DNA of 38,680 nucleotides, from contig PERF01000008.1 of assembly GCA_002928495.1 (NCBI GenBank), positions 1-38,680 on the forward strand, read 5' to 3'. Within the stretch, counting starts at the first letter, position 1. The number at the start of each line of letters is the position of its first letter. Shown here in pieces: positions 10,281-19,997 of the stretch. The stretch comes from Methylobacter sp. GTDB taxonomy: Bacteria; Pseudomonadota; Gammaproteobacteria; Methylococcales; Methylomonadaceae. The notes under the pieces are model-generated. The model worked only from the letters and a program-made list of their open reading frames with translations, made no database searches and had not been told where the DNA came from. Position numbers and translations under genes: made by a program.

Positions 10281-10604
10281 ATGACTTTTGTAGTCACAGA
10301 AAACTGTATTAAATGTAAATTTACTGATTGCGTGGATGTTTGCCCGGTCGATTGTTTTCATGAAGGCCCGAATTTTTTGGTTATAGACCCTGATGAGTGC
10401 ATCGATTGCACCTTATGCGAGCCTGAGTGCCCCGCCAATGCCATTTACGCGGAAGACGAGCTGCCGGAAGGTCAGGAAGTTTTTTTAACACTGAACGCAG
10501 AACTTTCAAAAACCTGGCCAACCATTACCGAAGTCAAATCGCCGCTAGCCGACGCCGAAGACTGGAACGGCAAACCCGGTAAACTTGATTTACTGCAAAA
10601 ATAA
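10281..10604 (+). CDS. fdxA: 7Fe ferredoxin FdxA
   Basis: This 107-residue ferredoxin carries one [3Fe-4S] and one [4Fe-4S] cluster. The cluster cysteines are in [20 protein letters not shown] and [18 protein letters not shown], and the FdI-type C-terminal extension is present ([29 protein letters not shown]). The ATG of MTFVVTENC (10281) is chosen over the GTG at 10272 because it gives the standard FdxA N-terminus and length. It stands alone between the TPR gene and zwf. Its electron partner cannot be read from the context. Confidence 0.93.
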   Translation: MTFVVTENCIKCKFTDCVDVCPVDCFHEGPNFLVIDPDECIDCTLCEPECPANAIYAEDELPEGQEVFLTLNAELSKTWPTITEVKSPLADAEDWNGKPGKLDLLQK

Positions 10605-10614
10605 TCCCCCCCTG

Positions 10615-10636
10615 GGCGCGGCCTGAACGCTGCGCC
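10615..10636 (+). terminator. Possible hairpin after fdxA
   Basis: GGCGCGGC and GCTGCGCC form a stem of 8 pairs with one mismatch and a 6-base loop, 11 bases after the fdxA stop. There is no T tract, so it may be a weak terminator or only a 3' stabilising structure. Confidence 0.35.
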
Positions 10637-10797
10637 AACCCAACCTAACGATCATCGCCGGCAGCGTTTATTTCGACCGGCCGTTACCCTACCCCTCTAA
10701 ATAGCATCCCACCGCCATTTCTGCGATAATGACGGTCATTTCGGCATGCGTTTTCAGCTGATAACGTCCCCTTGTTTAATAAATCCAATAATAACCA

Positions 10798-12267
10798 ATG
10801 ACAGATAAACAAACTTTCAAACCCTGCGATTTGGTGATTTTCGGCGGTCTTGGCGACTTGTCCCGCAGAAAACTGCTGGTGTCTTTATACCGTTTGGAAA
10901 ATTCCAATCTGCTGGAACCTGACACCCACATCATCGGAGTAGACCGGTTAGCCGAGACTAGCGAGAGCTTCGTTCAAATCGCCCACAACAGCCTGCAGGA
11001 ATTTGCCGGAGAACCGATTGACGACGCCGTCTGGCAAAAATTGTCCGCCCGGCTGGCCTATGTGCAAATCGATGTCACCCAGCCCGAGCAATTCAACCAG
11101 CTGCACGCCGTCACCGACACCAAAACCAGAGTACTGGTTAATTATTTCGCGGTCGCGCCGTTCTTGTTTAAAAACATCTGCCAAGGGCTGCATCACTCCG
11201 GCATTTTAAATGACGAATCGCGCATGGTCATGGAGAAACCCATAGGCCACGATCTTAAATCATCCCAAGAGATCAACGATGTCGTGGCCACGGTTTTTCA
11301 GGAAAAACAGGTTTACCGCATCGACCACTATCTAGGCAAAGAAACCGTACTGAATCTATTGGCTTTGCGTTTTGCCAATTCCATTTTCACCACCAACTGG
11401 AACCACAACACCATAGACCATATCCAGATTACCGTCGCTGAGGAAGTGGGTATTGAAGGCCGCTGGGGTTATTTTGACCACACCGGACAGCTGCGCGACA
11501 TGGTGCAAAATCATTTGTTGCAGATTCTGGCGTTAACCGCCATGGAACCGCCGGTCAGTCTGGAAGCCGACAGCATTCATAACGAAAAAATCAAAGTGCT
11601 TAAAGCCTTGCGGCCGATCACGCGCGACAATGTTGAAGCCAGAACCGTGCGCGGGCAATATGCCGCAGGAGCCATCAAAGGCAAAACCGTACCGGGCTAC
11701 CTGGAAGAGGAAGGCGCCAACACCGAAAGCACCGCCGAAACGTTTGTGGCTTTGCGCGTGGACATAGACAACTGGCGCTGGGCCGGCGTGCCGTTTTACA
11801 TGCGCACCGGCAAACGCATGTCGCACAAACGCACGGAAATCGTGGTTAATTTCAAACAGCAACCGCTGAATATCTTTAAAGAAAGTTATGCCGATCTGCC
11901 GCCCAACAAGTTGATTATCCATTTACAGCCGAATGAAGGCGTGGAAATCCAAATACTTAACAAAATCCCCGGCATAGACGAAAACATCAAGCTGCAAAAA
12001 ACCAAACTGGATTTGAGTTTTTCCGAAGCTTTTAAAAACAGCCGTATTTTCGGCGGTTATGAAAAACTGGTGCTGGAAGCCATGCGCGGCAACCCGACTT
12101 TATTCCTGAGCCGCGAAGAAATCGAACAAGCCTGGCGCTGGATCGATTCCATTCAGGATGCCTGGCACCAGCTTAACCAACCGCCAAAAACCTATGCCGC
12201 CGGCACCTGGGGCCCGGAAGCCGCTGACGAATTATTAAAATGCGACGGTAGAAGCTGGGAAGAGTAA
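10798..12267 (+). CDS. zwf: Glucose-6-phosphate 1-dehydrogenase
   Basis: Zwf oxidises glucose-6-phosphate to 6-phosphogluconolactone with NAD(P)+. The coenzyme motif IFGGLGDLSRRKL is at the N-terminus and the active-site signature YRIDHYLGKETV is near residue 175. EKPIGHDLKSS and PFYMRTGKRM are also typical. The length of 489 aa is normal. It opens a plus-strand run with edd, eda and gltA. No 6-phosphogluconolactonase gene is in the window. The start ATG has little SD. A longer upstream gap (193 bases) leaves room for a promoter. Confidence 0.96.
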   Translation: MTDKQTFKPCDLVIFGGLGDLSRRKLLVSLYRLENSNLLEPDTHIIGVDRLAETSESFVQIAHNSLQEFAGEPIDDAVWQKLSARLAYVQIDVTQPEQFNQLHAVTDTKTRVLVNYFAVAPFLFKNICQGLHHSGILNDESRMVMEKPIGHDLKSSQEINDVVATVFQEKQVYRIDHYLGKETVLNLLALRFANSIFTTNWNHNTIDHIQITVAEEVGIEGRWGYFDHTGQLRDMVQNHLLQILALTAMEPPVSLEADSIHNEKIKVLKALRPITRDNVEARTVRGQYAAGAIKGKTVPGYLEEEGANTESTAETFVALRVDIDNWRWAGVPFYMRTGKRMSHKRTEIVVNFKQQPLNIFKESYADLPPNKLIIHLQPNEGVEIQILNKIPGIDENIKLQKTKLDLSFSEAFKNSRIFGGYEKLVLEAMRGNPTLFLSREEIEQAWRWIDSIQDAWHQLNQPPKTYAAGTWGPEAADELLKCDGRSWEE

Positions 12268-12337
12268 CCCGCCTACCACGCTTGCCGGGCAGTATCGGTC
12301 TGCCCGGCCGTAATCCATTACCCTTGAGGATTTTCTT

Positions 12338-14158
12338 ATGCACCCTGTACTCGAACACGTTACCCAAGACATTATCGAACGCAGCCGGGAGCCGCGCCAA
12401 GCTTATCTCGCCCGCATCCAAGCGGCCATCGACAATGGCCCGCACCGTTCCACGCTCGCTTGCGGCAATCTGGCGCACGGTTTCGCGGCCTGCTCGTCCG
12501 CCGAAAAAGCCGATCTGGCCGGCAACCAAAAAGCCAATATCGCCATCGTCTCGGCTTACAACGACATGCTGTCGGCACACGAGCCCTACAAAGACTTCCC
12601 GGCCTTAATCAAGGCCGCCATAACTGAAGCCGGCGGTGTCGCCCAATTCGCCGGCGGCGTACCGGCCATGTGCGACGGCATTACCCAAGGCCAGCCGGGC
12701 ATGGAACTGTCGCTGTTCAGCCGCGACGTCATCGCCATGGCAACCGCGATCAGCTTAAGCCACAACATGTTCGACGGCGCCATGTACCTGGGCGTGTGCG
12801 ATAAAATCGTGCCGGGATTGTTGATTGGTGCGTTAAGTTTCGGTCACCTGCCTGCGGTTTTCGTACCGGCGGGCCCGATGACCACTGGCTTGTCCAACAA
12901 GGAAAAAGTCCGCATCCGCCAGCTTTACGCCGAAGGCAAAGTCGGCCGCGCAGAATTACTGGAATCGGAGTCCCAATCCTATCACAGCGCCGGCACCTGC
13001 ACATTCTACGGCACCGCCAACAGTAACCAGATGATGGTGGAAATCATGGGCTTGCACCTACCGGGCAGCTCTTTCATCAACCCCTATACGCCGTTGCGCG
13101 ACGAACTGACCAAAGCCGCCGCCAAACAAATACTTAAATTTACCGCGCTAGGCCAGGATTATCGACCTATCGGCCGAGTGATCGATGAAAAAGCCATCAT
13201 TAACGCCATTATCGGTTTGCTGGCGACCGGCGGCTCCACCAATCACACCATCCATTTAATTGCCATCGCGCGCGCAGCCGGCATTACTATTAACTGGTAC
13301 GACTTCGACCGCCTCTCCAAGATTATTCCATCGCTGACCCGCATTTATCCCAACGGCCAAGCCGACATCAACCACTTCCAAGCTGCCGGCGGCATGGGCG
13401 TGCTGATTGCCGAGCTGCTCAAAAACGGCTTGCTGCATGGCGATATTTTAACCATCGGCGACCGGCACGGCATGGAACAATACGGCCAGGAACCCAAACT
13501 GGTCGAAGGCAAACTGGTTTGGGAGCCATGCCCGGCGCATTCCCTGGACGACAGTGTGCTGTCATCAGTGGCCAAACCGTTCGCCGCCGGCGGCGGCTTG
13601 CACGTGATGCACGGCAACCTGGGCCGGGGCATCTCCAAAATCTCCGCCGTTGCCGAGGAGCACCAAGTTGTCGAAGCGCCTGCCGTAGTTTTTGACGACC
13701 AGGACGACGTGGTTGCAGCATTCAAGCGCGGCGAATTGGAAAAAGACTGTATCGTGGTATTGCGCTTTCAAGGCCCTAAAGCCAACGGCATGCCGGAGCT
13801 CCATAAACTGACACCGCCGTTGGGCGTTCTACAGGACAAAGGCTTTAAAGTGGCGCTGATAACCGACGGCCGCATGTCCGGCGCATCCGGTAAAGTGCCT
13901 TCAGCCATCCACATGTGCCCGGAATGCATAGAAGGCGGCCCGCTGGCTAAAGTTCGTACCGGCGACCGCATTTATCTCAACACCCAAACCGGCGAAGTCA
14001 ACGTACTGGTTGACGAGATCGAATTCGAATCCCGCGAACCCGAAGCCAACCATGCCAAAGGCCACCATGTGGGCATGGGGCGCGAGTTGTTCGGTGCTTT
14101 CCGCCAAGGCGCTTCATCGGCAGAAACCGGGGCTTGCAATCTATTTGTCGCCGATTAA
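12338..14158 (+). CDS. edd: Phosphogluconate dehydratase
   Basis: Edd dehydrates 6-phosphogluconate to 2-keto-3-deoxy-6-phosphogluconate using an iron-sulfur cluster. The IlvD/Edd family signatures are visible: [49 protein letters not shown], and [18 protein letters not shown] near the C-terminus. The cluster cysteines fall in these motifs. The length of 606 aa and [17 protein letters not shown] at the N-terminus fit Edd and not IlvD. An SD TTGAGGA precedes the start. It lies 70 bases after zwf and 68 before eda. Confidence 0.96.
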   Translation: MHPVLEHVTQDIIERSREPRQAYLARIQAAIDNGPHRSTLACGNLAHGFAACSSAEKADLAGNQKANIAIVSAYNDMLSAHEPYKDFPALIKAAITEAGGVAQFAGGVPAMCDGITQGQPGMELSLFSRDVIAMATAISLSHNMFDGAMYLGVCDKIVPGLLIGALSFGHLPAVFVPAGPMTTGLSNKEKVRIRQLYAEGKVGRAELLESESQSYHSAGTCTFYGTANSNQMMVEIMGLHLPGSSFINPYTPLRDELTKAAAKQILKFTALGQDYRPIGRVIDEKAIINAIIGLLATGGSTNHTIHLIAIARAAGITINWYDFDRLSKIIPSLTRIYPNGQADINHFQAAGGMGVLIAELLKNGLLHGDILTIGDRHGMEQYGQEPKLVEGKLVWEPCPAHSLDDSVLSSVAKPFAAGGGLHVMHGNLGRGISKISAVAEEHQVVEAPAVVFDDQDDVVAAFKRGELEKDCIVVLRFQGPKANGMPELHKLTPPLGVLQDKGFKVALITDGRMSGASGKVPSAIHMCPECIEGGPLAKVRTGDRIYLNTQTGEVNVLVDEIEFESREPEANHAKGHHVGMGRELFGAFRQGASSAETGACNLFVAD

Positions 14159-14169
14159 AAGAGTGTGCT

Positions 14170-14192
14170 ATCCTGACCATAAGGGTCGGGAT
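14170..14192 (+). promoter_or_regulatory. Small hairpin between edd and eda
   Basis: ATCCTGACC and GGTCGGGAT can pair over 9 positions (one G-T wobble) around a 5-base loop, 11 bases after the edd stop. No T tract follows, so this may tune mRNA stability between the two genes and not end transcription. Confidence 0.35.
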
Positions 14193-14226
14193 ATGCAATC
14201 CATAGCAATAAACTTAGAGAATTTTT

Positions 14227-14856
14227 ATGACTGCATTGATTAAAGACATCATGTATACCTCGCCCGTGATCCCCGTGATGGTGATCAATAAACTGGAGCA
14301 CGCAGTGCCGTTGGCCCGCGCTTTGGTTGAAGGGGGTTTAAAAGTGCTGGAAATTACCATGCGCACACCTATCGCTTTGGAGGCGATCAAAGCCATTAAA
14401 GCCAACGTGCCGGGCGCTATCGTGGGGGCCGGCACCGTTATTAGTCTGGAAACCTTGCAGCAGGCGCTGGATGTCGGCTCTGAATTTTTAGTCAGCCCCG
14501 GCGTTACCGAAACCTTAATCGACGCCGTGCTAGACTCCGGCGTACCGATTCTTCCCGGCGTGATTACGCCTAGCGAAGCTATGCGCCTAATGGAAAAAGG
14601 CATTACCGAAATGAAATTTTTTCCTGCCGAGGCCGCCGGTGGCGTGCCGATGCTGAAATCTTTCGCCGGCCCCTTGCCACAGATTACCTTCTGCCCGACC
14701 GGCGGCGTCAACCCCAAAAACGCCTTGGAGTATCTAAGCCTGAAAAATGTCGCCTGCGTGGGCGGCTCCTGGATGGCGCCGGCTGAATTGGTCGACGCGG
14801 AAGACTGGGATGAAATCAAACGCCGGGCGACCGAAGCCGCCGGGCTATCCAGCTGA
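14227..14856 (+). CDS. eda: KDPG aldolase (2-dehydro-3-deoxyphosphogluconate aldolase)
   Basis: Eda cleaves KDPG to pyruvate and glyceraldehyde-3-phosphate, completing the Entner-Doudoroff pathway begun by the two genes upstream. The conserved LEITMRTPIALEAI includes the catalytic Glu. FLVSPGVTETLI and GVITPSEAMRLMEKGI follow. The Schiff-base Lys is in EMKFFPAEAAGG, and CPTGGVNPKN binds phosphate. The length of 209 aa is normal. It is followed 35 bases later by gltA. Confidence 0.95.
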   Translation: MTALIKDIMYTSPVIPVMVINKLEHAVPLARALVEGGLKVLEITMRTPIALEAIKAIKANVPGAIVGAGTVISLETLQQALDVGSEFLVSPGVTETLIDAVLDSGVPILPGVITPSEAMRLMEKGITEMKFFPAEAAGGVPMLKSFAGPLPQITFCPTGGVNPKNALEYLSLKNVACVGGSWMAPAELVDAEDWDEIKRRATEAAGLSS

Positions 14857-14891
14857 ACCGTTACGAATCAACAATGTTATAGGGAGTAGCT

Positions 14892-16171
14892 ATGACTACA
14901 GAACGCAGTATGAAGCTAAGCGGAGATTCTCAAACAACATGCGATCTCCCAGTTCTTACCGGCACCACAGGTCCGGACGTCATTGATATACAGGAGCTCT
15001 ATAAGAATACCGGTATGTTCTCGTATGACCCCGGTTTTACTTCCACTGCCAGCTGCTGCTCCAAAATCACCTACATAGACGGAGAAGCAGGCATTTTGCT
15101 TTACCGCGGTTATCCCATAGAACAACTTGCCGAAAAATGCACGTTTCTGGAAGTCTGTTACTTGCTGCTGAACGGTGAGCTGGCTAACGAAGACGAGCAA
15201 AAAAGCTTTGATGATAAAATCACCATCCACACCATGGTGCACGACCAGCTCAACAACTTCTTCAAAGGCTTCCGACGAGATGCCCACCCCATGGCCATCA
15301 TGGTCGGCGTGGTAGGTGCGTTATCGGCGTTTTACCATGATGCCATGGATATTAAATCCAAAGACGACGCAACATGGTCGCCATCCGCCTGCTCGCCAAA
15401 GTGCCGACCATAGTCGCCATGTGCCACAAATACAGCAGCGGCATGCCGTTTATGTATCCGCAGAATAAACTGACTTATGTGGAAAGTTTTATGCGCATGA
15501 TGCTGGGCACTCCCTGCGACGAATACATTCCCAACCCGGTATTGGTTAACGCTCTGGAACGCATTTTGATTTTGCATGCCGATCACGAACAAAACGCCTC
15601 GACCTCCACCGTCCGGCTGGCCGGTTCCAGCGGCGCCAATCCTTACGCATGCATAACATCCGGCATTGCCTGTTTATGGGGCCCGGCGCACGGCGGCGCC
15701 AACGAAGCCGTCCTCAACATGCTTACCGAAATCGGCGATGCCTCGCGCATCCCGGAATACATCGCCAAAGCCAAGGACAAAAACGATCCGTTCCGATTGA
15801 TGGGATTCGGCCACCGGGTCTACAAAAACTACGACCCGCGCGCCAAACTCATGCGCGCCACCTGCCATGAAGTGCTCACCGAATTAGGTTTGCATGACGA
15901 TAAGGTTTTCAAGCTGGCCCTGGAACTGGAACGCATCGCACTGGAAGACGATTACTTCATAGCCAAAAAGCTTTACCCGAATGTCGATTTTTATTCCGGC
16001 ATTGTGCTACACGCCCTAGGCATTCCAACCAACATGTTTACCGCAATTTTTGCCATGGGCCGTACAGTCGGCTGGATTGCGCACTGGGACGAAATGATTT
16101 CCGACCCGCAACAACGCATAGGCCGCCCCCGCCAGCTTTATACCGGGGCTGCAAGGCGAGATGTGCCTTGA
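14892..16171 (+). CDS. gltA: Citrate synthase, with apparent one-base frameshift
   Basis: GltA condenses acetyl-CoA and oxaloacetate. The first frame (to 15413) holds the N-terminal domain: [48 protein letters not shown]. It goes out of frame after DIKSKDD. The other frame resumes as [17 protein letters not shown] and holds the catalytic His/Asp regions [25 protein letters not shown] and the [15 protein letters not shown] stretch, ending [15 protein letters not shown]. The coding span of 1280 bases lacks one base of a multiple of three. Inserting a base near 15369 (GAC GAC cGC AAC) restores the whole enzyme. SD ATAGGGAGTAGCT supports the start. Loss of this central enzyme is unlikely, so I read the shift as an assembly error. 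Confidence 0.9.
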
Positions 16172-16201
16172 AACTTCCCGCGAGCAAGATCGGGCAAGAA
16201 A

Positions 16202-16241
16202 ACCGGGTAAAGTTGGTTACAAAGTTCCGACTTTACCCGGT
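16202..16241 (+). terminator. Inverted repeat after gltA
   Basis: ACCGGGTAAAGT (16202-16213) and ACTTTACCCGGT (16230-16241) form a perfect 12-bp stem around a 16-base loop, about 30 bases after the gltA stop and before the convergent methyltransferase gene. The T tract is weak (GATTTTG follows), so it may act as a terminator for either strand with modest efficiency. Confidence 0.6.
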
Positions 16242-16272
16242 AAACCGATTTTGAAACCTGATAGATCAATGC

Positions 16273-17031
16273 TTATTTGGTAAATTTAGCATATATGTAA
16301 GGCACCATAACCGCCAATTTGCCATTGTCTGCTTGCTTTATATCAAAATAACGCTCAACGCCCTCGTAAGTTTCTTCCAACGGTAAATCTAAGGCAAAAA
16401 CTTTTTGAAAAAACTCGGCAATATCGTTTTTTGAGTCAAAGTTAAACGGCACATCGAAAACTTCTACATCCGTTTTTGCCGCTTGCGCGAAACGGCCGAT
16501 ATTAACCATTCTTGATTTTGACGCAAACAAGCCTTGGTGGCCGGTTACGGTAATATTATCTACGATTTCATCAAAATAACGCTGAATGCTGGAATCATCT
16601 GAAAAATCACCCACGCAGAATACGCCACCTTTTTTCAATTTGCTTAATGCTGATTTGGTAATGCTGATTTGATCTTCCATATGATGCCAGCCGCCCAAAG
16701 ATACGGCCTTATCGCAGGATTCATCTTTTATGGTGTTTAAATCAGTTATGTAATTGATATGTTCAAATGAACCGCATTTTTTACTGTTGATTTCTAGTGT
16801 TTTGGGAGCAATATCTTGTGCATACAACACGCCACCGGTGTTTTGCTTGGCAATTTTTTGCGTTAAAAAACCCGTTCCGGCTGAGATTTCCAAAATCACG
16901 TCACGGTCTTGCACATTAATATTATTGATTAACCACTCGCCGTCATTTCTAGCATCGGGATATTTGGCAATGGCGTACTCATAAGATGCCGCAATTACGT
17001 TAAATCGAGTGTCATCCAAATTTGTTTGCAT
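16273..17031 (-). CDS. Class I SAM-dependent methyltransferase
   Basis: This 252-residue protein has a SAM-binding Rossmann fold. Motif I is VILEISAGTGFLTQKIAKQN, and the acidic end of strand 2 is in LYAQDIAPKTLEI. DKAVSLGGWHHMEDQ follows at the motif IV position, and LKKGGVFCVGDFSDDSS is the post-methyl strand. The acceptor is unknown. I use the ATG of MQTNLDDTRF at 17031, preceded by CTGGAGAGAAATT; the ORF-track start is further upstream. It is the last gene of the minus-strand cluster led by the GST gene, 181 bases after the cupin gene. With the aminotransferase and cupin it suggests tailoring of a small molecule, but this is inference. Confidence 0.8.
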   Translation of the reverse strand: MQTNLDDTRFNVIAASYEYAIAKYPDARNDGEWLINNINVQDRDVILEISAGTGFLTQKIAKQNTGGVLYAQDIAPKTLEINSKKCGSFEHINYITDLNTIKDESCDKAVSLGGWHHMEDQISITKSALSKLKKGGVFCVGDFSDDSSIQRYFDEIVDNITVTGHQGLFASKSRMVNIGRFAQAAKTDVEVFDVPFNFDSKNDIAEFFQKVFALDLPLEETYEGVERYFDIKQADNGKLAVMVPYIYAKFTK

Positions 17032-17211
17032 AATTTCTCTCCAGGTTAGTTTTTTTAAAAAACTCATGGCAAAACCGGCAGAGTTAGCCAAGTTGCCATG
17101 AGTGCATAGCATTAATCAGTTCTTTACAAATACAGCTAACCTTTACCATAGTTAAGCTGTAATATTTTTTATAAGTTATATTGCTTAGCCTTAAACCAAT
17201 TACCCGCACTA

Positions 17212-17631
17212 TCAACCCACTAATCCTTTACGTCCATCCTCCACAAAATAAATATCCGCATCGTTTTGGTCATTGATAATTCCGGGGTGCTGAAAACCAT
17301 AAACAACCAATTCAACGTTACCGGCCTCAAGACCATGCTTAATTCCTGGCGGAACATTAATCACCGAGTTTTCTTTGAGCACATACCGACGCCCATCGAC
17401 AAAGGCAAAGCCTTCACCTCTGATAACCAAAATAATTGAATGGCTTTTTTCATGGATATGCGGCTCTAAAACTTTTCCCGGTTCCAATACCACATATTCA
17501 CAGCCCATGCCCTCAAAACCTGAACCATCTAAGATGCGAAACATCTTGAAGCCTTCAAGAAAAATTTGCGGGCAATTTTCCACTTGACGCACTGCCCAAG
17601 TAGGTAGCGTATTTTTAGAATCCGACAGCAT
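17212..17631 (-). CDS. Cupin domain protein
   Basis: This 139-residue protein has a single cupin barrel. Motif 1 is PHIHEKSHSIILVIRGEG, giving His-x-His and the downstream Glu-free variant, and motif 2 is NVPPGIKHGLEAG with the third metal His. Such small cupins are isomerases, dioxygenases or sugar-binding regulators; the function here is unknown. The ATG of MLSDSKNTLP at 17631 is preceded by TCGGGAGAGC and overlaps the 3' end of the aminotransferase gene by 17 bases, indicating translational coupling. The two proteins probably act on the same compound. Confidence 0.8.
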   Translation of the reverse strand: MLSDSKNTLPTWAVRQVENCPQIFLEGFKMFRILDGSGFEGMGCEYVVLEPGKVLEPHIHEKSHSIILVIRGEGFAFVDGRRYVLKENSVINVPPGIKHGLEAGNVELVVYGFQHPGIINDQNDADIYFVEDGRKGLVG

Positions 17632-18949
17632 AATTTTGCTCTCCCGAGAATCGTCCCAAACGTTTTGCCAATAAATTAATCTTTTGTTCATCAAGACGGC
17701 CAACACACGCCCTTACACCATCGTTTCTTAAACTGCTAAAGACAGTTAGCGGCAGGACGGCGACACCAATGCTGAGTAATCTTTTTAACAGCTCCAAACC
17801 TGATAAACCGGGGTAACCAAAACAAACATAAAAACCGTTTGCATTTTGATTGAACTCATGATCATAAACAGGATAGAAACCATTCTGATCCAACAGGCTT
17901 TTCAAGAACTCGGACCGTCTTGAATAAACTGACAAGGATTGATCCAAATTTGTCATGCCGTTATTAATGGCGGCAAACGCTTCCGCCACACCATATTGGG
18001 CGCTGTGCGGCGCTCCAGCCGTCAAATTGAAAATAAACGAACTACACGCGCGGCGTACAATCCCCGTGCTCATTGCTTGCTCCAAATTTGAACTTTTCCG
18101 GTTGAGTAATGCCGGTGAGCCAATCAGAAAGCCAATCCTTTCACCTGCATAACTGAGCATTTTTGAAGTACTCAATACTAAAAAATATTCATCGCTATAC
18201 TGGGCAATGCTTGGAAAATGTATACTATCGTTATTACTTTCCGCCCCACTCATGCCTAAATAAGTCAAATCTTCTATAGGCAAAACGCCATAACTCCGGC
18301 ACAACTTCGCCAAATTCTCAAGCTCATATGCGTCAAGCACGGACCAAGTCGGATTATTCGGGCTAGCCCAGCAAATAGCCGCCACATCGCCTTGCATAAA
18401 GTTCTCATGAATTTTGCTGATTAACCGCTCGCCCCTTAAGTCATCTAGTTCTAGCGTATCAACCTGCAGACCTAAAAATCGCGCTTGACTCATCATCGGC
18501 GGATATGTAGGCGTTAAAAACAAGATACGATGTTTATTTTCCACTAAATGCGCGCCAATAGCCTGCGCAGTAAAAAGCGCTTGCGTGCCGCCACAGGTCA
18601 CAAATACATCTTCACCTCGGCAGGCAATACCCAACCGATTTTGGATAAACACCGAAACTTCACAACATAGCTTGGGCAAACCGGAGTAGGGTGGATAGTG
18701 ATGCGGAATATCACCCTTTAGAAGTGCGTCCGAATGTTTGGATAGACATATATCCGAAGGCGTAAGGCCTGGCACGCCAAAATCCAAACGCACGTAGGGA
18801 ATGCCTAAAATACGCTCCATTTCATCAATCGCCGACCAAAAACCTTCGATGTTAAAACCGCCATTTGCCGATACAATTGAATCAAATAGTTTTTCTACAT
18901 AATCAATTGATGGCAATTTATTGGTTTGACTTGATAATGCTAACGACAT
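17615..18949 (-). CDS. PLP-dependent class I/II aminotransferase
   Basis: This 444-residue fold-type I aminotransferase keeps the PLP features. VTCGGTQALFTAQAIG binds the phosphate side, WASPNNPTWSVLDAYEL has the conserved Asn-Pro, PIEDLTYLGM holds the Asp that pairs with the pyridine N, and LSTSKMLSYAGERIGFLIG has the Schiff-base Lys and the phosphate-binding Arg. The C-terminal VRACVGR may supply the substrate carboxylate Arg. The sequence does not match a standard biosynthetic aminotransferase I can name; it may be a specialised-metabolism enzyme. SD TTGGGAGATAACA precedes the ATG. It overlaps the cupin gene and follows the two secreted-protein genes. Confidence 0.85.
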   Translation of the reverse strand: MSLALSSQTNKLPSIDYVEKLFDSIVSANGGFNIEGFWSAIDEMERILGIPYVRLDFGVPGLTPSDICLSKHSDALLKGDIPHHYPPYSGLPKLCCEVSVFIQNRLGIACRGEDVFVTCGGTQALFTAQAIGAHLVENKHRILFLTPTYPPMMSQARFLGLQVDTLELDDLRGERLISKIHENFMQGDVAAICWASPNNPTWSVLDAYELENLAKLCRSYGVLPIEDLTYLGMSGAESNNDSIHFPSIAQYSDEYFLVLSTSKMLSYAGERIGFLIGSPALLNRKSSNLEQAMSTGIVRRACSSFIFNLTAGAPHSAQYGVAEAFAAINNGMTNLDQSLSVYSRRSEFLKSLLDQNGFYPVYDHEFNQNANGFYVCFGYPGLSGLELLKRLLSIGVAVLPLTVFSSLRNDGVRACVGRLDEQKINLLAKRLGRFSGEQNYAVGF

Positions 18950-19049
18950 TGTTATCTCCCAATTAATCTGAAAATGACCGGAACTTACCGATGCTCCCGC
19001 ACCATTAGAATTTTCTTGCGCCTAAGAATTAATAACTATTAAGGCCGTA

Positions 19050-19964
19050 TCAATCATCTTGAAAGCCGACCAACGCTTGGCTTTCTCTAACGCTGTCTAG
19101 CTTGTTTCGGGCAATTGATAACGTAGTACCTTTAATCTCAAACTCATACTGTGTCTGATTAACAATGCCGGTGAACAGGTTGCTGAAGGGCAAATCAGGT
19201 ACAGCACCATAAAGCTGCTGATCCGAGTGCAAAACAATATCAATTACTACAAGCTCCGGATTACCGACATGACTTTGAAAAGGGCAAAAGTTAAGTACAC
19301 GTCTGTATTTAGCATTACCGACATGATCGGTTACAAATACGTTCGGCACACCTCCTAACGGTAACGCCGACAAGCCATTACCGCCTAAAACCGCCCAGAC
19401 ACTATACAGCCGGTTAGGTAAAAACTTTTTTAACGTTAGGCTTACTGTCGCGGTGTTGGCGTTTGAGCATTTGAAGACCGCTACACCCTCGGCACGAGCC
19501 CAACGAGCTAAGGTAATGTCCGGCACCGGGTCAGCAATGCTGGGTTGAGTTGGTAAAGATTGTGTAATTGGTGCTAAAGAAACTCGCGTTTGTCCGGCCG
19601 GATCCACATTCACCGGCACTTTCTTGAGTGAAACATTGAGCGTCCCAGCGTCAATATCAGCCTGGCTTTTGCCCACCAGCGCAAGAAAATCAGGGTCAAC
19701 ATAAGTTGCCAACAGGCTACCAACAGGCGTATCCGGCGTTAATTCATCAGGTTGATCACCTTGTGGATTAAAAGCCCCAACATTAGTAAAACCGGCTGTT
19801 CCTAATGCACCGCCAAAATCTGTCAACGGCTGTCCCAAAAAGCGGTTAGTACCTGTCACCACACGTCCATGAATCGTACGTTTGACGGCATCTGCCGATG
19901 AAGAAACGGGCATAACAATACTGGCAATCATAACGGGCATGAGAACTTTAATGAGCTTGTTCAT
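19050..19964 (-). CDS. Secreted protein of unknown function
   Basis: This 304-residue protein has a signal peptide, MNKLIKVLMPVMIASIVMPV, probably cut after SSA. I use the ATG at 19964 because the longer ORF-track frame adds a non-signal leader. The mature protein is Pro/Val-rich. Its C-terminal part has a repeated beta-strand look (TVSLTLKKFLPNRLYSVWAV, VFVTDHVGNAKYRRVLNF, LVVIDIVLHSDQQLYGAV) and only two Cys. This suggests a beta-sandwich resembling secreted proteins with a YTVW-type core, but I cannot name a family. It follows the ASPIC/FG-GAP gene with a 13-bp hairpin between them, so the two exported proteins may act together. Confidence 0.7.
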   Translation of the reverse strand: MNKLIKVLMPVMIASIVMPVSSSADAVKRTIHGRVVTGTNRFLGQPLTDFGGALGTAGFTNVGAFNPQGDQPDELTPDTPVGSLLATYVDPDFLALVGKSQADIDAGTLNVSLKKVPVNVDPAGQTRVSLAPITQSLPTQPSIADPVPDITLARWARAEGVAVFKCSNANTATVSLTLKKFLPNRLYSVWAVLGGNGLSALPLGGVPNVFVTDHVGNAKYRRVLNFCPFQSHVGNPELVVIDIVLHSDQQLYGAVPDLPFSNLFTGIVNQTQYEFEIKGTTLSIARNKLDSVRESQALVGFQDD

Positions 19965-19997
19965 CCTTTTTAGCCTCTTATAGACGAATTTATAAGC

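Noticed and set aside
12282-12608. 108-aa plus-strand ORF at the start of edd
   Set aside because: It is out of frame with the edd signatures that begin at 12338.
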